A stretch of DNA of 48,560 nt from the NCBI GenBank assembly GCA_046565505.1, contig JBKHYJ010000055.1, positions 1 through 48,560 on the forward strand, in the 5' to 3' direction. The notes under the pieces are model-generated. The model was given only the letters and a program-made list of their open reading frames with translations. It did not search any database and was not told the DNA's origin. How positions within the stretch are numbered: position 1 is the stretch's first letter; each line of letters begins with the position of its first letter. This DNA is from JBKHYJ01 sp046565505 (GTDB lineage Bacteria; Acidobacteriota; Blastocatellia; UBA7656). Made by a program: the position numbers and the translations under genes. Shown here one piece after another: positions 7,664-16,884 of this stretch.

Positions 7664-9511
7664 ATGACGCTTTCAGAGAAACTGGCCAACCTCCCCACGC
7701 AGCCGGGCTGCTACATCTACCGCGACGAGCAGAACAAGATTCTCTACGTCGGCAAGGCGAAGAACCTGCGCAACCGCGTACGGCAGTATTTTCACTCCTA
7801 CCGCTCGCACGACGCGAAGACCAACGAGCTCGTCTCGCGCATCAACGACGTAGAGCTTTTCATTACCGACAGCGAAATCGAAGCGCTCGCGCTCGAATGC
7901 AACCTCATCAAGAAGCACAAGCCGCCGTTCAACGTCTTGCTCAAAGACGACAAGCAGTACCCGCACATCAAAATCACGAACGAGCGCGCGCCCCGCGCCA
8001 TCATCGCCCGCAAGATTATCAAAGACGGCTCGCGCTACTATGGGCCTTACCTCCCGCCGTCGCTCGCCTGGCAGACGCTCGACCTGATCAACCGCTATTT
8101 CCAGCTCCGCACCTGCACGATGGAGATCGATGGGAAGGCCGACCGCCCTTGCCTCGAATACCACATAAAGCGGTGCCTCGGCCCATGCGTGAAAGAACTC
8201 TGCGGGCTCGACCATTACAACGAGGCGGTGAGGGACGTGGAGCTGCTGTTGCAAGGGAAGACCGCCGACCTGGAGGCCGCGCTCAAAGACCGCATGGGGC
8301 GGGCCTCGGACGAACTCAGGTTCGAGGCCGCGGCCCGCTACCGCGACCAGCTCAAGACTATTCAGAGGCTGGGCGAGCAGCAGAAGATGATGATCGTGTC
8401 GGCCGAAGACGTTGACATCTTCGGCTACTACCGCGAGGCGCATCAACTGGCGCTTTCGCTCTTCACCATGCGCGAGGGCAAGGTCGTCGGCAAGCGCGAG
8501 TTCTTCTGGGAAGATATCACGCAGGGCTTCGACCCAGGCGCGTTCATAGGGCAGGCGCTCAAGCAATACTACACGGCGGGCGACTACGCGCCGGGCGAAG
8601 TCTACGTGCCCGTTGACTTCGAGGACCGCGAGCTGCTCGAAGAGTACTTGACAGGGCAGCGGGGCCGCCGCGTCCACATCATCTCGCCGCAGAAAGGGGT
8701 GAAGCGCGACCTGATAGACCTCGTGGAGAAGAACGCGCGGCTCAACTTCGACCAGAGGTTCCGCGTCCAGCGGCCCGACATGACGCGCGTGTTGCAGGAG
8801 CTTCAGGAGGCGCTGGAACTGCCCGAGCTCCCGGAGCGCATAGAGTCGTTCGACATCTCAAACATCCAGGGGGATGAGAACGTCGCATCCATGGTCGTCT
8901 GCGAGAATGGGGCGATGAAAAAATCCGACTACCGCAAATTCAAAGTCCGGTCGGTCGAGGGCCAGGCTAACGACTTTCAATCCATGTATGAAGTGGTGGG
9001 CCGCCGCTACTCACGGTTGCTGCGAGAGGATAAGCCGCTGCCGAACCTCGTGCTGATCGATGGCGGCAAGGGCCAGCTCGCGGCCGCCGCCCGCGCGCTG
9101 CACGAGCTGGGGTTAGAAGCGCTGCCCACCGCTTCCATCGCCAAGCGTGAAGAGCTGCTGTTCGTGAAGGGGCGCGCGGAGCCCGTGCGTATAGACCATC
9201 ATTCGCCCGTGCTTCATCTGGTCCAGATGATACGCGACGAGACTCATCGCTTCGCCGTCACCTACCACAGGAAGCGGCGCGCGATGCGCGATTTCCAGTC
9301 CGAGCTCACGTCTATACCGGGCGTGGGTGAGAAGCTGAAGACACGGCTGCTCAGGAATTTCGGCAGCCTCAAGCGCGTCTCCGAGGCGAGCTTCGCGGAA
9401 TTAAAACCTTTCGTGGGCGCCGCCCAGGCCCAGCGAATAGTCGAGCACTTCGCGGACCTTCGCAAGGCGGAGGCGGAAGAGCCGCCGACCGGCGCGGATA
9501 TGATCGACTGA
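7664..9511 (+). CDS. uvrC: UvrABC system protein C (excinuclease subunit, 615 aa)
   Basis: UvrC makes both incisions in nucleotide excision repair after UvrA/UvrB damage recognition. The N-terminal GIY-YIG nuclease reads GCYIYRDEQNKILYVGKAKNL. A UVR domain for UvrB binding lies near residues 195-230 (ELRFEAAARYRDQL). The RNase H-like endonuclease follows, with SFDISNIQG, LIDGGKGQL and DETHRFAV. The C-terminal helix-hairpin-helix pair reads SIPGVGEKLKTRLLRNFGS. I chose Met at 7664 because family homology begins there; an upstream in-frame ATG at 7601 would add 21 unrelated residues. Neither start has a good Shine-Dalgarno sequence. uvrA lies 18 kb away in the same window and uvrB is absent. 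Confidence 0.97.
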   Translation: MTLSEKLANLPTQPGCYIYRDEQNKILYVGKAKNLRNRVRQYFHSYRSHDAKTNELVSRINDVELFITDSEIEALALECNLIKKHKPPFNVLLKDDKQYPHIKITNERAPRAIIARKIIKDGSRYYGPYLPPSLAWQTLDLINRYFQLRTCTMEIDGKADRPCLEYHIKRCLGPCVKELCGLDHYNEAVRDVELLLQGKTADLEAALKDRMGRASDELRFEAAARYRDQLKTIQRLGEQQKMMIVSAEDVDIFGYYREAHQLALSLFTMREGKVVGKREFFWEDITQGFDPGAFIGQALKQYYTAGDYAPGEVYVPVDFEDRELLEEYLTGQRGRRVHIISPQKGVKRDLIDLVEKNARLNFDQRFRVQRPDMTRVLQELQEALELPELPERIESFDISNIQGDENVASMVVCENGAMKKSDYRKFKVRSVEGQANDFQSMYEVVGRRYSRLLREDKPLPNLVLIDGGKGQLAAAARALHELGLEALPTASIAKREELLFVKGRAEPVRIDHHSPVLHLVQMIRDETHRFAVTYHRKRRAMRDFQSELTSIPGVGEKLKTRLLRNFGSLKRVSEASFAELKPFVGAAQAQRIVEHFADLRKAEAEEPPTGADMID

Positions 9512-9791
9512 CGCCTCAAGACACCAGGGCAACGAGCGCCGGGCCTGTGACACTACGTCCCCGGACATCAGGCCACTCGTCGCAACGCCCACAACCTTCG
9601 CCCTCGTGCCGAATCGTGACCCGCCGCAAGACCGTAAATTCTGCAACCGAGCGGGCTGGCTGACCCCGGCCCGCGCCATTTCCCGCCCGGCCCGAGGCAA
9701 CACCCCGGCTCGCGAGCGACATCTCAAGGCTGTACCTGGAAGAATTCTGCCGATTTCAATAGGCACCACAAAGCAGTGAGGAGAGACAGTT

Positions 9792-10625
9792 ATGAAAAGA
9801 ATTATTCTACGCTCGTTCGCGGCGCTGGTTATGCTGGCGGCCGCCGGGGCGCCTCTGAACGGCTCGGACGCGCTGGCGGCTCAGAAGAAGCGGACTTGCA
9901 GTTGCAAGCCGACCTTGCACCGCAAGACGCGTGCGACGACGGCCCGCGCCGCTTCTAAGCCGCGAGTCGTTAATGCGAACAATGCGAACGTTGATGATTA
10001 CTCGTCCTCAGCCGCGACCGACGGAAGAAATGCGGCCCTGGTCGGCCCGGTCTTCGCGACCTACACGCTCGAACAGAATCAATACTTTCGTTTGAGAATG
10101 AACCAGACCATCAGCTCCGAGAAGTCCCGCATGGGCGACCGGTTCAAAGCGACCGTCGTCACCCCCGTCTACGCCAGCGGCGTCGCGGTCGTGCCGGCAG
10201 GTTCTATCGTGGAGGGCCGCGTGACCTCCGTCGTCCCCGCGCGAACGCGCGGCCGCGAAGGTCAGGTCGCCGTAGCCTTTGACACCCTGATTCTTCCCGA
10301 CGAGACGAGGTACGCGCTCGATGGCGTGTTGACGGAGCTTCAAGACGACCGCAGGGGCGAGGTCGATGCGGAGAATGAGGTGAGCGGCCGCTCGTCCGAG
10401 AAGCGCAGCATCGGTTACATCGGCGGCGGGACCGCGGGCGGCGCGATACTGGGCGGCGCGATAGGCGGCGCGAAGGGCGCGGGCATCGGTGCTGTGCTCG
10501 GCGCGGGCGCGGGCGTGGCCGGCGTTATGCTCACCAAGGGCAACGAAGCGGAACTCAGGAGCGGGACCGAAATCGGCATGGTCACGTCGCGGCCCATTAC
10601 CTTTAAAGTACGCTCTGATCGGTAG
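9792..10625 (+). CDS. secreted glycine-zipper protein (277 aa)
   Basis: The signal peptide covers about residues 1-30 (cleavage near ALAAQ). A short basic, Cys-containing stretch (KKRTCSCKPTLHRK) and an Asn/Ser-rich linker follow. A beta-rich domain then contains VVPAGSIVEGRVTSVVPARTRGREGQVAVAF, a pattern seen in surface proteins that pair such a domain with a glycine zipper. Residues about 215-250 are a long Gly/Ala zipper (GYIGGGTAGGAILGGAIGG and onward) that could insert into or cross a membrane. AGGAGAG lies upstream of the ATG. The role is unknown; an outer-membrane or cell-envelope structural function is inferred. No operon partner is evident. Confidence 0.8.
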   Translation: MKRIILRSFAALVMLAAAGAPLNGSDALAAQKKRTCSCKPTLHRKTRATTARAASKPRVVNANNANVDDYSSSAATDGRNAALVGPVFATYTLEQNQYFRLRMNQTISSEKSRMGDRFKATVVTPVYASGVAVVPAGSIVEGRVTSVVPARTRGREGQVAVAFDTLILPDETRYALDGVLTELQDDRRGEVDAENEVSGRSSEKRSIGYIGGGTAGGAILGGAIGGAKGAGIGAVLGAGAGVAGVMLTKGNEAELRSGTEIGMVTSRPITFKVRSDR

Positions 10626-10788
10626 CCGCCAGCCGGCTTGATCGACGATGACAGTTTTGAATGCCACGCTTCGGGCGGCGGAGCGTGGCATCCGCGTGCC
10701 CGCCTGACCGCGCCCCCGGCCGCGCCCGGCCGTTGGACTTAAACATTTCGGCGGCTATACTCGTAAAAGTCACGACGGGAGGATGATT

Positions 10789-11658
10789 ATGGCCGCACAG
10801 CGAGAGTCGATCCTTGCACAGTCGCAGTTCATCTTCAACAAGACGACGGAATGGGACGGTATAACCGTTCAGCATTGCCGCCTGCGCAGGGGCGAATCCG
10901 TCGACCGTTGGAACGCGCGCCACCAGATATTCATACCGCTCGCAGGCTCATTCACGGCCAGGCTGGAGTCGGCGACCGGGCGCGTCCGCACAGGCTCCCG
11001 CGGGGTCGCACACACGCCCATAATCCCGGCCGGGCAGACTTACTCCGTGTGCTGGGAGGAAGAGCTGGAGCACCTGTCAATCTACCTCGACCCGTCCCTG
11101 CTTGCCCGCGCCGCAGCCGAGGCTATGATTAGCGACGGCGTAGAGCTTGTCGAGGCGTGCAGCGCGAATGACCCGCTGATACGGCGTGTAGGTATGGCGT
11201 TGAAGGCCGAGGCCGAATCGGAAGGCCCCGCCGGCCGCCTTTACGCCGAATCGCTGGCGAATCTGCTCGCCGTGCACCTGCTCAGGCACTACACGCGGGA
11301 TGGGGATAAGCTGCGGATGGCTTTCGGGGGCCTTTCGGGCCGCAAGCTACACCAGGCCACGGAGTTCATTGAAGAGAACATAGAACGCGACCTCGGCATT
11401 ACGGAGATAGCGGACGCCGTTGATTTGAGCCCCTTCCACTTCGCGCGCTCCTTCAAGCAGGCGACGGGCGTAAGCCCGCATCAGTATTTAGTCAAAAGCA
11501 GGATAGAGCGCGCCAAGTCGCTGCTGGCTAGAAGCGAGCTGCCGATAGTCGAAGTGGGGCTTAAAGTCGGGTTCAAGAATCAGAGCCATTTCACCACGAT
11601 ATTTCGTAAGATAACGTCCTTGACGCCGGGCGCTTACCGCGACCTCATCCGGCGGTGA
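10789..11658 (+). CDS. AraC-family transcriptional regulator (289 aa)
   Basis: The C-terminal ~100 residues form the double helix-turn-helix of AraC/XylS proteins: IEENIERDLGITEIADAVDLSPFHFARSFK, then PHQYLVKSRIERAKSLL and VGFKNQSHFTTIFRK ending in TPGAYR. The N-terminal ~170 residues look like a cupin-type effector domain (HQIFIPLAGSFTAR). Two in-frame ATGs sit at 10783 and 10789. GGGAGG at 10777-10782 abuts the first, so the second, with 6-nt spacing, is the better start. It is monocistronic and its target and ligand are unknown. The next gene is a TPR protein 168 bp downstream. Confidence 0.92.
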   Translation: MAAQRESILAQSQFIFNKTTEWDGITVQHCRLRRGESVDRWNARHQIFIPLAGSFTARLESATGRVRTGSRGVAHTPIIPAGQTYSVCWEEELEHLSIYLDPSLLARAAAEAMISDGVELVEACSANDPLIRRVGMALKAEAESEGPAGRLYAESLANLLAVHLLRHYTRDGDKLRMAFGGLSGRKLHQATEFIEENIERDLGITEIADAVDLSPFHFARSFKQATGVSPHQYLVKSRIERAKSLLARSELPIVEVGLKVGFKNQSHFTTIFRKITSLTPGAYRDLIRR

Positions 11659-11826
11659 CGCCGAAAGTCCCGCGCCCATAAACAGGTGATGATTCGCCGG
11701 CCGCGCCGTCAGATTCCAGCAAGAACAGCAAACCCTCAGCAAGATTCTGAAAGACCATGTCGATCCGCGTCGGGTAGAATCCCTCCCGTCGTCGCACCAC
11801 AGCGACCGCACCTGACAGGAGGAGAT

Positions 11827-12549
11827 ATGCGACTTAAAACATTTGTCACCATGACCCTTGTGATGCTTTCTTTTGTCGCGCCCGCCGCGCGCGCCGACGA
11901 CGAAGAGGCGCAGCGGCTTCAGCTCGGCGATGAGGCGTATAGTCGAGGCCGGTACGAGCTGGCGCTGATTCAGTACCGCGAAGCCCTGGTCCTGTTCGGC
12001 GACCACTACGCGCAGGCGCAATACAATATAGGCGTCTGCCATTACGAGCTCGGCCGCAAGGAGGAAGCGGCCACATGGTTTCGCGCGGCGATCAAATCGC
12101 GGAAGGGCGACTACCCCAAAGCCCTGTACTCACTCGGCGTAGTGCTGGAAGACCTGGGCCGCTGGCGCGAGGCTAAGGACGCTTTCGGCCGGGCCGTGAA
12201 GGCCTCCGGCGGAAAACACGTCGAAGCCACCTTCAGGCTGGGCGTGGCGCTTCACCGCGACGGGGATTACAAAGGGGCGGCCGATCATTACCTGAAGGCC
12301 ATCGAGCTTTCGGGCGACCGCATCCCCGCTTCCCATAACAACCTCGGGGTGGTCATGGCCGCCCTGGGCCGCCTCGATCAGGCCGAGCGCGAGTTTGAAG
12401 TCGCGCTGAAACAATCCGGTGACCGCTTCGACGACGCGCGGCATAACTTGAGGCTTTGTCGTTCGCTGTCGTCGTCGTATTCGCCTGCCATCGTGGCGGG
12501 CTTAAAATTGAGCGGGACCTCCGGGCCCGGCTCACTGAAAAAGGAATGA
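11827..12549 (+). CDS. periplasmic TPR-repeat protein (240 aa)
   Basis: A signal peptide (MRLKTFVTMTLVMLSFVAPAARA) is followed by about five tetratricopeptide repeats with the usual A-x-Y-x-L-G pattern, for example YSRGRYELALIQYREAL, AQYNIGVCHYELGRKEEA and SHNNLGVVMAALGRLDQAE. Such repeats form a helical scaffold for protein binding in the periplasm. AGGAGGAG just before 11827 fixes the start; the frame is open upstream but has no other good site. The stop lies 4 bp from the next ATG, so it probably forms an operon with the DinB-like gene. Binding partner unknown. Confidence 0.87.
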   Translation: MRLKTFVTMTLVMLSFVAPAARADDEEAQRLQLGDEAYSRGRYELALIQYREALVLFGDHYAQAQYNIGVCHYELGRKEEAATWFRAAIKSRKGDYPKALYSLGVVLEDLGRWREAKDAFGRAVKASGGKHVEATFRLGVALHRDGDYKGAADHYLKAIELSGDRIPASHNNLGVVMAALGRLDQAEREFEVALKQSGDRFDDARHNLRLCRSLSSSYSPAIVAGLKLSGTSGPGSLKKE

Positions 12550-12553
12550 TCTT

Positions 12554-13114
12554 ATGATTTTCAACAGCGTGGCGGAAGTATTCGATTCGTTAGAACAGAC
12601 GCGGGCCCGCCTGTACGACAGCGTCCGGGCCCTGAGTGAAGATCAAGCGCGCTTTCGACCCTCCCCTGAAGCCTGGTCGGCCGCCGAGGTAGTCGAGCAC
12701 CTCAGCATCTTCGAGTCGCTGATGCTGAAACTCATAAGCGGTCTGGTGGAAAAGGGGGAAAGCTCTGCACCTGCGGTCAATGGCGGCTCCATCGCGCCTA
12801 TATCAATCGAGCGCATCACGGCGCATTTGACAGGGAAGCAGCAGGCGCCGGAATTTCTCCTGCCGACCGGCGAGGCTTCGCTTGAGGGATTGATCGAGAA
12901 GCTAAGACAGTCGCGCGGGGGGCTGCTCGCGCTCAGAGAACGCCTGGAGTCCAGGGACTTCACGCAAGTCACTTTTTCGCGGGAGCCGCTCGGCCCGCTC
13001 AACCCTTACCAGTGGCTCGCCTTCGTCGGCCATCACGAGGACAGGCACCTCAGTCAGCTCAATGACTTGATCTCGTCCGAATCATTCCCGGCCCGGCCGC
13101 CCGCCACCGCGTGA
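12554..13114 (+). CDS. DinB/YfiT-like metal-dependent protein (186 aa)
   Basis: A four-helix DinB-superfamily protein. WSAAEVVEHLS with His49 and the C-terminal GHHEDRHLSQL with His161 and His165 provide the usual three-His metal site. Members include thiol S-transferases (bacillithiol and mycothiol) and DNA-damage-induced proteins of unknown chemistry. No signal peptide, so cytosolic. It begins 4 nt after the stop of the TPR gene and is likely cotranscribed with it. The specific activity cannot be inferred. Confidence 0.85.
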   Translation: MIFNSVAEVFDSLEQTRARLYDSVRALSEDQARFRPSPEAWSAAEVVEHLSIFESLMLKLISGLVEKGESSAPAVNGGSIAPISIERITAHLTGKQQAPEFLLPTGEASLEGLIEKLRQSRGGLLALRERLESRDFTQVTFSREPLGPLNPYQWLAFVGHHEDRHLSQLNDLISSESFPARPPATA

Positions 13115-13201
13115 GGCCCGGGCTGACCCCTGCTCGGGCAAAAAAATCGCAACATTTTGGCCGGGCAACGCCGGAGGGGGGCAAAGCGAATCTAACTGTC
13201 A

Positions 13202-13271
13202 GACGGCGACCCGATGAAATAACGCTGGTAGAATCGTCCTTTCGAGGCAGTCCGACACTCGGGTCGCCGTC
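13202..13271. repeat. 13-bp perfect inverted repeat between convergent genes
   Basis: GACGGCGACCCGA at 13202-13214 is exactly mirrored by TCGGGTCGCCGTC at 13259-13271, with 44 nt between. It lies between the convergent dinB-like and purN genes. It could fold as a long-stem RNA in either transcript. No T-tract follows on either strand, so it is not a standard terminator. It might be a REP-like or small miniature element. Confidence 0.6.
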
Positions 13272-13321
13272 ATCATCTTCTTGATGACTTCTTGACGACT
13301 TCCGCGCTGATCTGATCGATC

Positions 13322-13960
13322 TCATTCAGGGAAAAAAGTCCTTCGACCCTCCACGCGGAACCCTTTGCTCAATACCCGCGCGACGGCCTCGGGGTAGATG
13401 GCGTGCTCCTGCTCTAGTATCCGCGCCGACAGAGTTTCGACAGTGTCCGCATCGCGCACCTCCACGGCGCGCTGCATTACGATGGCGCCGTGGTCCAGCT
13501 CTTCATCGACTATGTGCACTGTGCAGCCCGTCACCTTGACCCCATGCCTGAGCGCTTGGCCTTGCGCGTCGAGTCCGGGGAAGGCCGGCAGGAGCGAAGG
13601 ATGAATGTTCAGTATGCGGTTCTCGAACGCGCGTACGAATGCCGGGCTGATCAGCCTCATGTACCCGGCCAGGCACACGAGTGAGACTTCGCGCCGCTTC
13701 AACTCTGTTATGACCTCGCCGTCATGCTCGTCGCGCGTGCGGCCCTTGTGGCTGATGAATAACGTCTCGACGCCGCGCCCGCGTGCCAGCGCGAGCCCCG
13801 GGGCGGATTCGACATTGCTGACGACGACGGCCGCCTCCGCGTCGAGCCGCCCCCGGCCGATCGCGTCGAGCAGGGCGACCATGTTCGAGCCACGGCCGGA
13901 GATCAGGATGCCGATCTTCGGCCGCGGGTCGCGGATTTCTGGATGTGGGTCGAGCGCCAT
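13322..13960 (-). CDS. purN: phosphoribosylglycinamide formyltransferase (212 aa)
   Basis: PurN transfers a formyl group from 10-formyltetrahydrofolate to GAR, the third step of purine synthesis. The sequence has the N-terminal KIGILISGRGSNM phosphate-binding loop, LAGYMRLI, the catalytic NIHPSLLPAFPGLDA (Asn and His) and VTGCTVHIVDEELDHGAIV containing the catalytic Asp. Length fits the family (about 190-215 aa). It stands alone, with no other pur gene in the window, converging with the dinB-like gene and divergent from nrdD. Confidence 0.96.
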   Translation of the reverse strand: MALDPHPEIRDPRPKIGILISGRGSNMVALLDAIGRGRLDAEAAVVVSNVESAPGLALARGRGVETLFISHKGRTRDEHDGEVITELKRREVSLVCLAGYMRLISPAFVRAFENRILNIHPSLLPAFPGLDAQGQALRHGVKVTGCTVHIVDEELDHGAIVMQRAVEVRDADTVETLSARILEQEHAIYPEAVARVLSKGFRVEGRRTFFPE

Positions 13961-14081
13961 GCTCAGACTTTATACACCGGCCTCGGCGTAGCGCAAGAGG
14001 GCGGTCCCGCGCCCGCCGGCCGGGAATCGAAAGGCGTAATCCTTGCTTCTCGAACATAAAACAAGTATCTTTAACTCCGCG

Positions 14082-16178
14082 ATGGATCCCGACCGATTTT
14101 CCCCTAACGATCGCACCGATATTTCACCCGACGAGATCGGCGAGCCCGAAGTGCTCGTGCGAAGGTCGGATGAGGACATCGCGCTGTTCGATTCGCAGCG
14201 CATAGTCGAGGCGCTCGTGCGGGAAGCCAACGTGGACGCGGACCTCGCCGCCCAGATCGGCATAGAGGTGAGGGAGTTCATTCAAAAGCTGGGCTTTCGC
14301 ACGCTCAGCTCTTCGCTCATACGCGGGCTGGTAGACGCCAAGCTGCTGGAGCTGGGCCTCGAAGACGCCCACCGTTCGCACACGCGGCTCGGCGTCCCCT
14401 TCTATGATGTTGACCGCGTGATGCACAGTTCATTTCGCGAAACCAGCTCGCAGCCCTATGGCCCCGAAGGCACCAGCCTGATGCTCGCGGAATCAATCAA
14501 GCGCGAGTACGCAATCCTCAACGTCTTCTCGGAGCAAATCGCGAACGCCCACCTGGTCGGCGACATACACATCCACGGCATAGGGGCGGTTGACCGACCG
14601 CATTCGCTGACCTCTGCGGTCGATTACGTGAAGCAATTCGGAATCACGCTTCCCGAAGGCTTCGCAAGCTCTCGGCCCGCGCGCCGTGTCGAGGTTCTCG
14701 TCGCGCACATCGTAAAGCTCTCGGCCGCGCTGCAAGGCTACCTGGCCGGCCCCGTCGTCTGGGACTCGCTCAACTTCGCCATCGCGCCCTTCCTGGCCGA
14801 CGCCGACGACCGCACGATAAAGCAGCTCGCGCAGACGCTCGTGTTCGAGTTCTCGGCCCCGGCCGTGGCGCGCGGCGGGCAGATAATCTTCTCTGACCTG
14901 CACCTCGACTGGGACGCGCCCTACTACATGAAGTCGCTGCCGGCGATTGGCCCCGGCGGCCATGCCGCGGGTAAGACCTACGGCGACTATACGGGCGACG
15001 CCCACCGCTTCCTGCAAGCTCTATTCGAGGTCTACATCGAAGGCGATGGGTCGGGCCGCGCTTTCCTCACCCCGAGGCTCGTACTGCATATAAATCGGCA
15101 CTTCAACGAGATCCCCGGTTACCGGGCCGTGCTCGAGCTCGCGAGCCGCCTGGCGGTCGAGCGCGGCGGCCTCACTATAGCTTTCGACCGCGACGACGAA
15201 GGGACGTTTTTTCGCCGGTATGGCATCAACGACGAGAAGGCGCTGGCGCGCACGGCGAGCCACGCGCTGCGTTCGTCGCAGTTCCAGGTGGTCTCTTTGA
15301 ACCTGCCCCGCGTAGGGTATCTGGCCGGCAATAATCATGTGCAGGTATTTGAAGAGCTGACCAGGCTGATGGAGACCGCCGCGCAGGCCCACCTTGAAAA
15401 GCGCGTCTTCCTTGAGAAGCTGCTGGCGCTGGGCGAGCGCGGCCCGCTCGCCGCGCTGACGACACGGGCCAGCGGTATGCCTTTTTTAAAGCTGAGCTGG
15501 GGGACGCATGCGATTAACCCCGTGGGTTTGAATGAGCTGTGCCGGGCCGCCCTCCAATCCGACCTGCATGACTCGGCCGCTTCGATGGAGTTTGCGTTAA
15601 AGGTGCTGACGCACTTGAAGCGCGAAGCCGAGAGGCTCTCGAACAAGCACAAGGTGCGATTCCTGTTGAGCGGGCAGGCGACGGAGGTTACCGCGCACCG
15701 CCTCGCGCGGCTCGACCTTCGATTCTTCGGCGAGACGGCCGCCCGCGTCGTTTGCGGCGACGCGGCCGCCGACGCGGGGTACTACACGGATGGCGTGAGG
15801 CTCGCGGCGACGAGCGGCGTGTCCGTGCTCGACCGCGTGCGCACGGAAGGGCTGTTTCATGAATTTGGATTCGTCAACGCGACGACTGAGATATGGATGG
15901 GCGAGTCCATGCCCGGCGCGGACGACCTCGGCCGCCTGATCTCCCAAGCCTTCTACCAGTCGTCATGCGCGGGGCTGCTCTTCTGCCCGGAATTCACCGT
16001 GTGCTCGCATTGCGGCGCGAGCACGCGCGGCCTGCACGAGGCTTGCTCCAGTTGCGGGTCCGACCGCGTCGATGGGCTCGCCTACGCGGGGGACCGCTAC
16101 GGGCACACTTCATCCTGGGACGCGGGCCGTTTGGCGGAGCTGCGCGACCGCAAGCGCGTCACCGGGGAAGACATGTAG
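14082..16178 (+). CDS. nrdD: anaerobic (class III) ribonucleoside-triphosphate reductase (698 aa)
   Basis: NrdD reduces ribonucleotides to deoxyribonucleotides by glycyl-radical chemistry without oxygen. Residues about 20-110 form an ATP-cone allosteric domain (VLVRRSDEDIALFDSQRIVEAL). The barrel core includes GDIHIHGIGAVDRPHSLTS, PVVWDSLNFAIAPF and LPRVGYLAGNN. A C-terminal zinc site is visible (CSHCGAS and CSSCGSD). The glycyl-radical loop reads DRVDGLAYAGDRYG and ends WDAGRLAELRDR; the family usually has RVCGY there, so the Cys before the Gly is Asp. No nrdG activase lies nearby. The start is given at 14082 (MDPDRF); an upstream in-frame TTG at 14043 is possible. Neither has a clear ribosome-binding site. 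Confidence 0.9.
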   Translation: MDPDRFSPNDRTDISPDEIGEPEVLVRRSDEDIALFDSQRIVEALVREANVDADLAAQIGIEVREFIQKLGFRTLSSSLIRGLVDAKLLELGLEDAHRSHTRLGVPFYDVDRVMHSSFRETSSQPYGPEGTSLMLAESIKREYAILNVFSEQIANAHLVGDIHIHGIGAVDRPHSLTSAVDYVKQFGITLPEGFASSRPARRVEVLVAHIVKLSAALQGYLAGPVVWDSLNFAIAPFLADADDRTIKQLAQTLVFEFSAPAVARGGQIIFSDLHLDWDAPYYMKSLPAIGPGGHAAGKTYGDYTGDAHRFLQALFEVYIEGDGSGRAFLTPRLVLHINRHFNEIPGYRAVLELASRLAVERGGLTIAFDRDDEGTFFRRYGINDEKALARTASHALRSSQFQVVSLNLPRVGYLAGNNHVQVFEELTRLMETAAQAHLEKRVFLEKLLALGERGPLAALTTRASGMPFLKLSWGTHAINPVGLNELCRAALQSDLHDSAASMEFALKVLTHLKREAERLSNKHKVRFLLSGQATEVTAHRLARLDLRFFGETAARVVCGDAAADAGYYTDGVRLAATSGVSVLDRVRTEGLFHEFGFVNATTEIWMGESMPGADDLGRLISQAFYQSSCAGLLFCPEFTVCSHCGASTRGLHEACSSCGSDRVDGLAYAGDRYGHTSSWDAGRLAELRDRKRVTGEDM

Positions 16179-16287
16179 AATGAATCTCGGCCGGCCCCGG
16201 AACAATTTGAAATATCAGAATCGGGATTGCGGATAAACATTTCCTAAGCCTTTACCGGCCCCGGCCTCCGGCCCGCGCTTTTATCAT

Positions 16288-16812
16288 ATGCCATCTGGAC
16301 GCACACACGATTTCATCACTCTGCTGCTGGCCGCCCCGACCGCCGCGGCCGCCTACTACGTCACGGGCGACCGGGCAATCGCTTTGATAACGACCGCGGC
16401 GATGGTTTTCGGCGGCTTGATGTTCGGGCCTGACCTGGATATTCAAAGCAGGCAATACGCCAGGTGGGGGCCGCTCAGATTCCTGTGGTGGCCTTACAAA
16501 GTTGTGCTGCCGCACCGCTCGCGCTGGTCCCACAGCATAGTGCTCGGCACCTGTATAAGAGTCGTCTACTTCCTGGGCGCGCTCACGCTACTGCTAGCCG
16601 CCTCGCTGTACGTGAGAGACGCCCTCATCTACCGCACGCCCGTGGGCGTCGGGGAATTCACTGGCGCGTTCGCACGCGTGTGGGAGGTCCTTTCGCCCAT
16701 CAGGCGCAACTATCTAATAGCGGCATTCCTGGGGCTGTGGGTGGGCGCAACGAGTCATACGGTTTCAGACGTGCTCGGCTCGTTCTTTAAGAGCGTGCGC
16801 CGCTCGATCTGA
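16288..16812 (+). CDS. DUF2227-family putative metal-binding membrane protein (174 aa)
   Basis: The start MPSGRTHDFIT, then GGLMFGPDLDI and the HRSRWSHSIVLGT stretch match the DUF2227 (putative metal-binding) family, common in cyanobacteria and other bacteria. The conserved His and Asp residues (THD, DLD, HRS, SH) could bind a metal, as in phospholipase-C or hydrolase-like membrane proteins. Hydrophobic stretches near residues 10-45, 95-115 and 140-155 suggest three to four membrane segments. Biochemical function is unknown for the family. A strong terminator lies 16 bp after the stop. Confidence 0.85.
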   Translation: MPSGRTHDFITLLLAAPTAAAAYYVTGDRAIALITTAAMVFGGLMFGPDLDIQSRQYARWGPLRFLWWPYKVVLPHRSRWSHSIVLGTCIRVVYFLGALTLLLAASLYVRDALIYRTPVGVGEFTGAFARVWEVLSPIRRNYLIAAFLGLWVGATSHTVSDVLGSFFKSVRRSI

Positions 16813-16828
16813 AAAGAGGTAAACGTGA

Positions 16829-16866
16829 AAAAAGGCGCGCCGCCCGTGAAAGCAGCGCGCCTTTTT
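16829..16866. terminator. bidirectional intrinsic terminator
   Basis: A perfect 12-bp stem, AAAAAGGCGCGC (16829-16840) and GCGCGCCTTTTT (16855-16866), encloses a 14-nt loop. The T-run ends the plus-strand DUF2227 transcript, and the A-run serves the minus-strand LEA-like gene that converges on it. Confidence 0.9.
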
Positions 16867-16884
16867 GAACAGCCTGCATGCGCC

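Noticed and set aside
7664..7800. GIY-YIG motif suggesting a homing endonuclease
   Set aside because: It is the N-terminal nuclease domain of a full-length UvrC with all downstream domains present.
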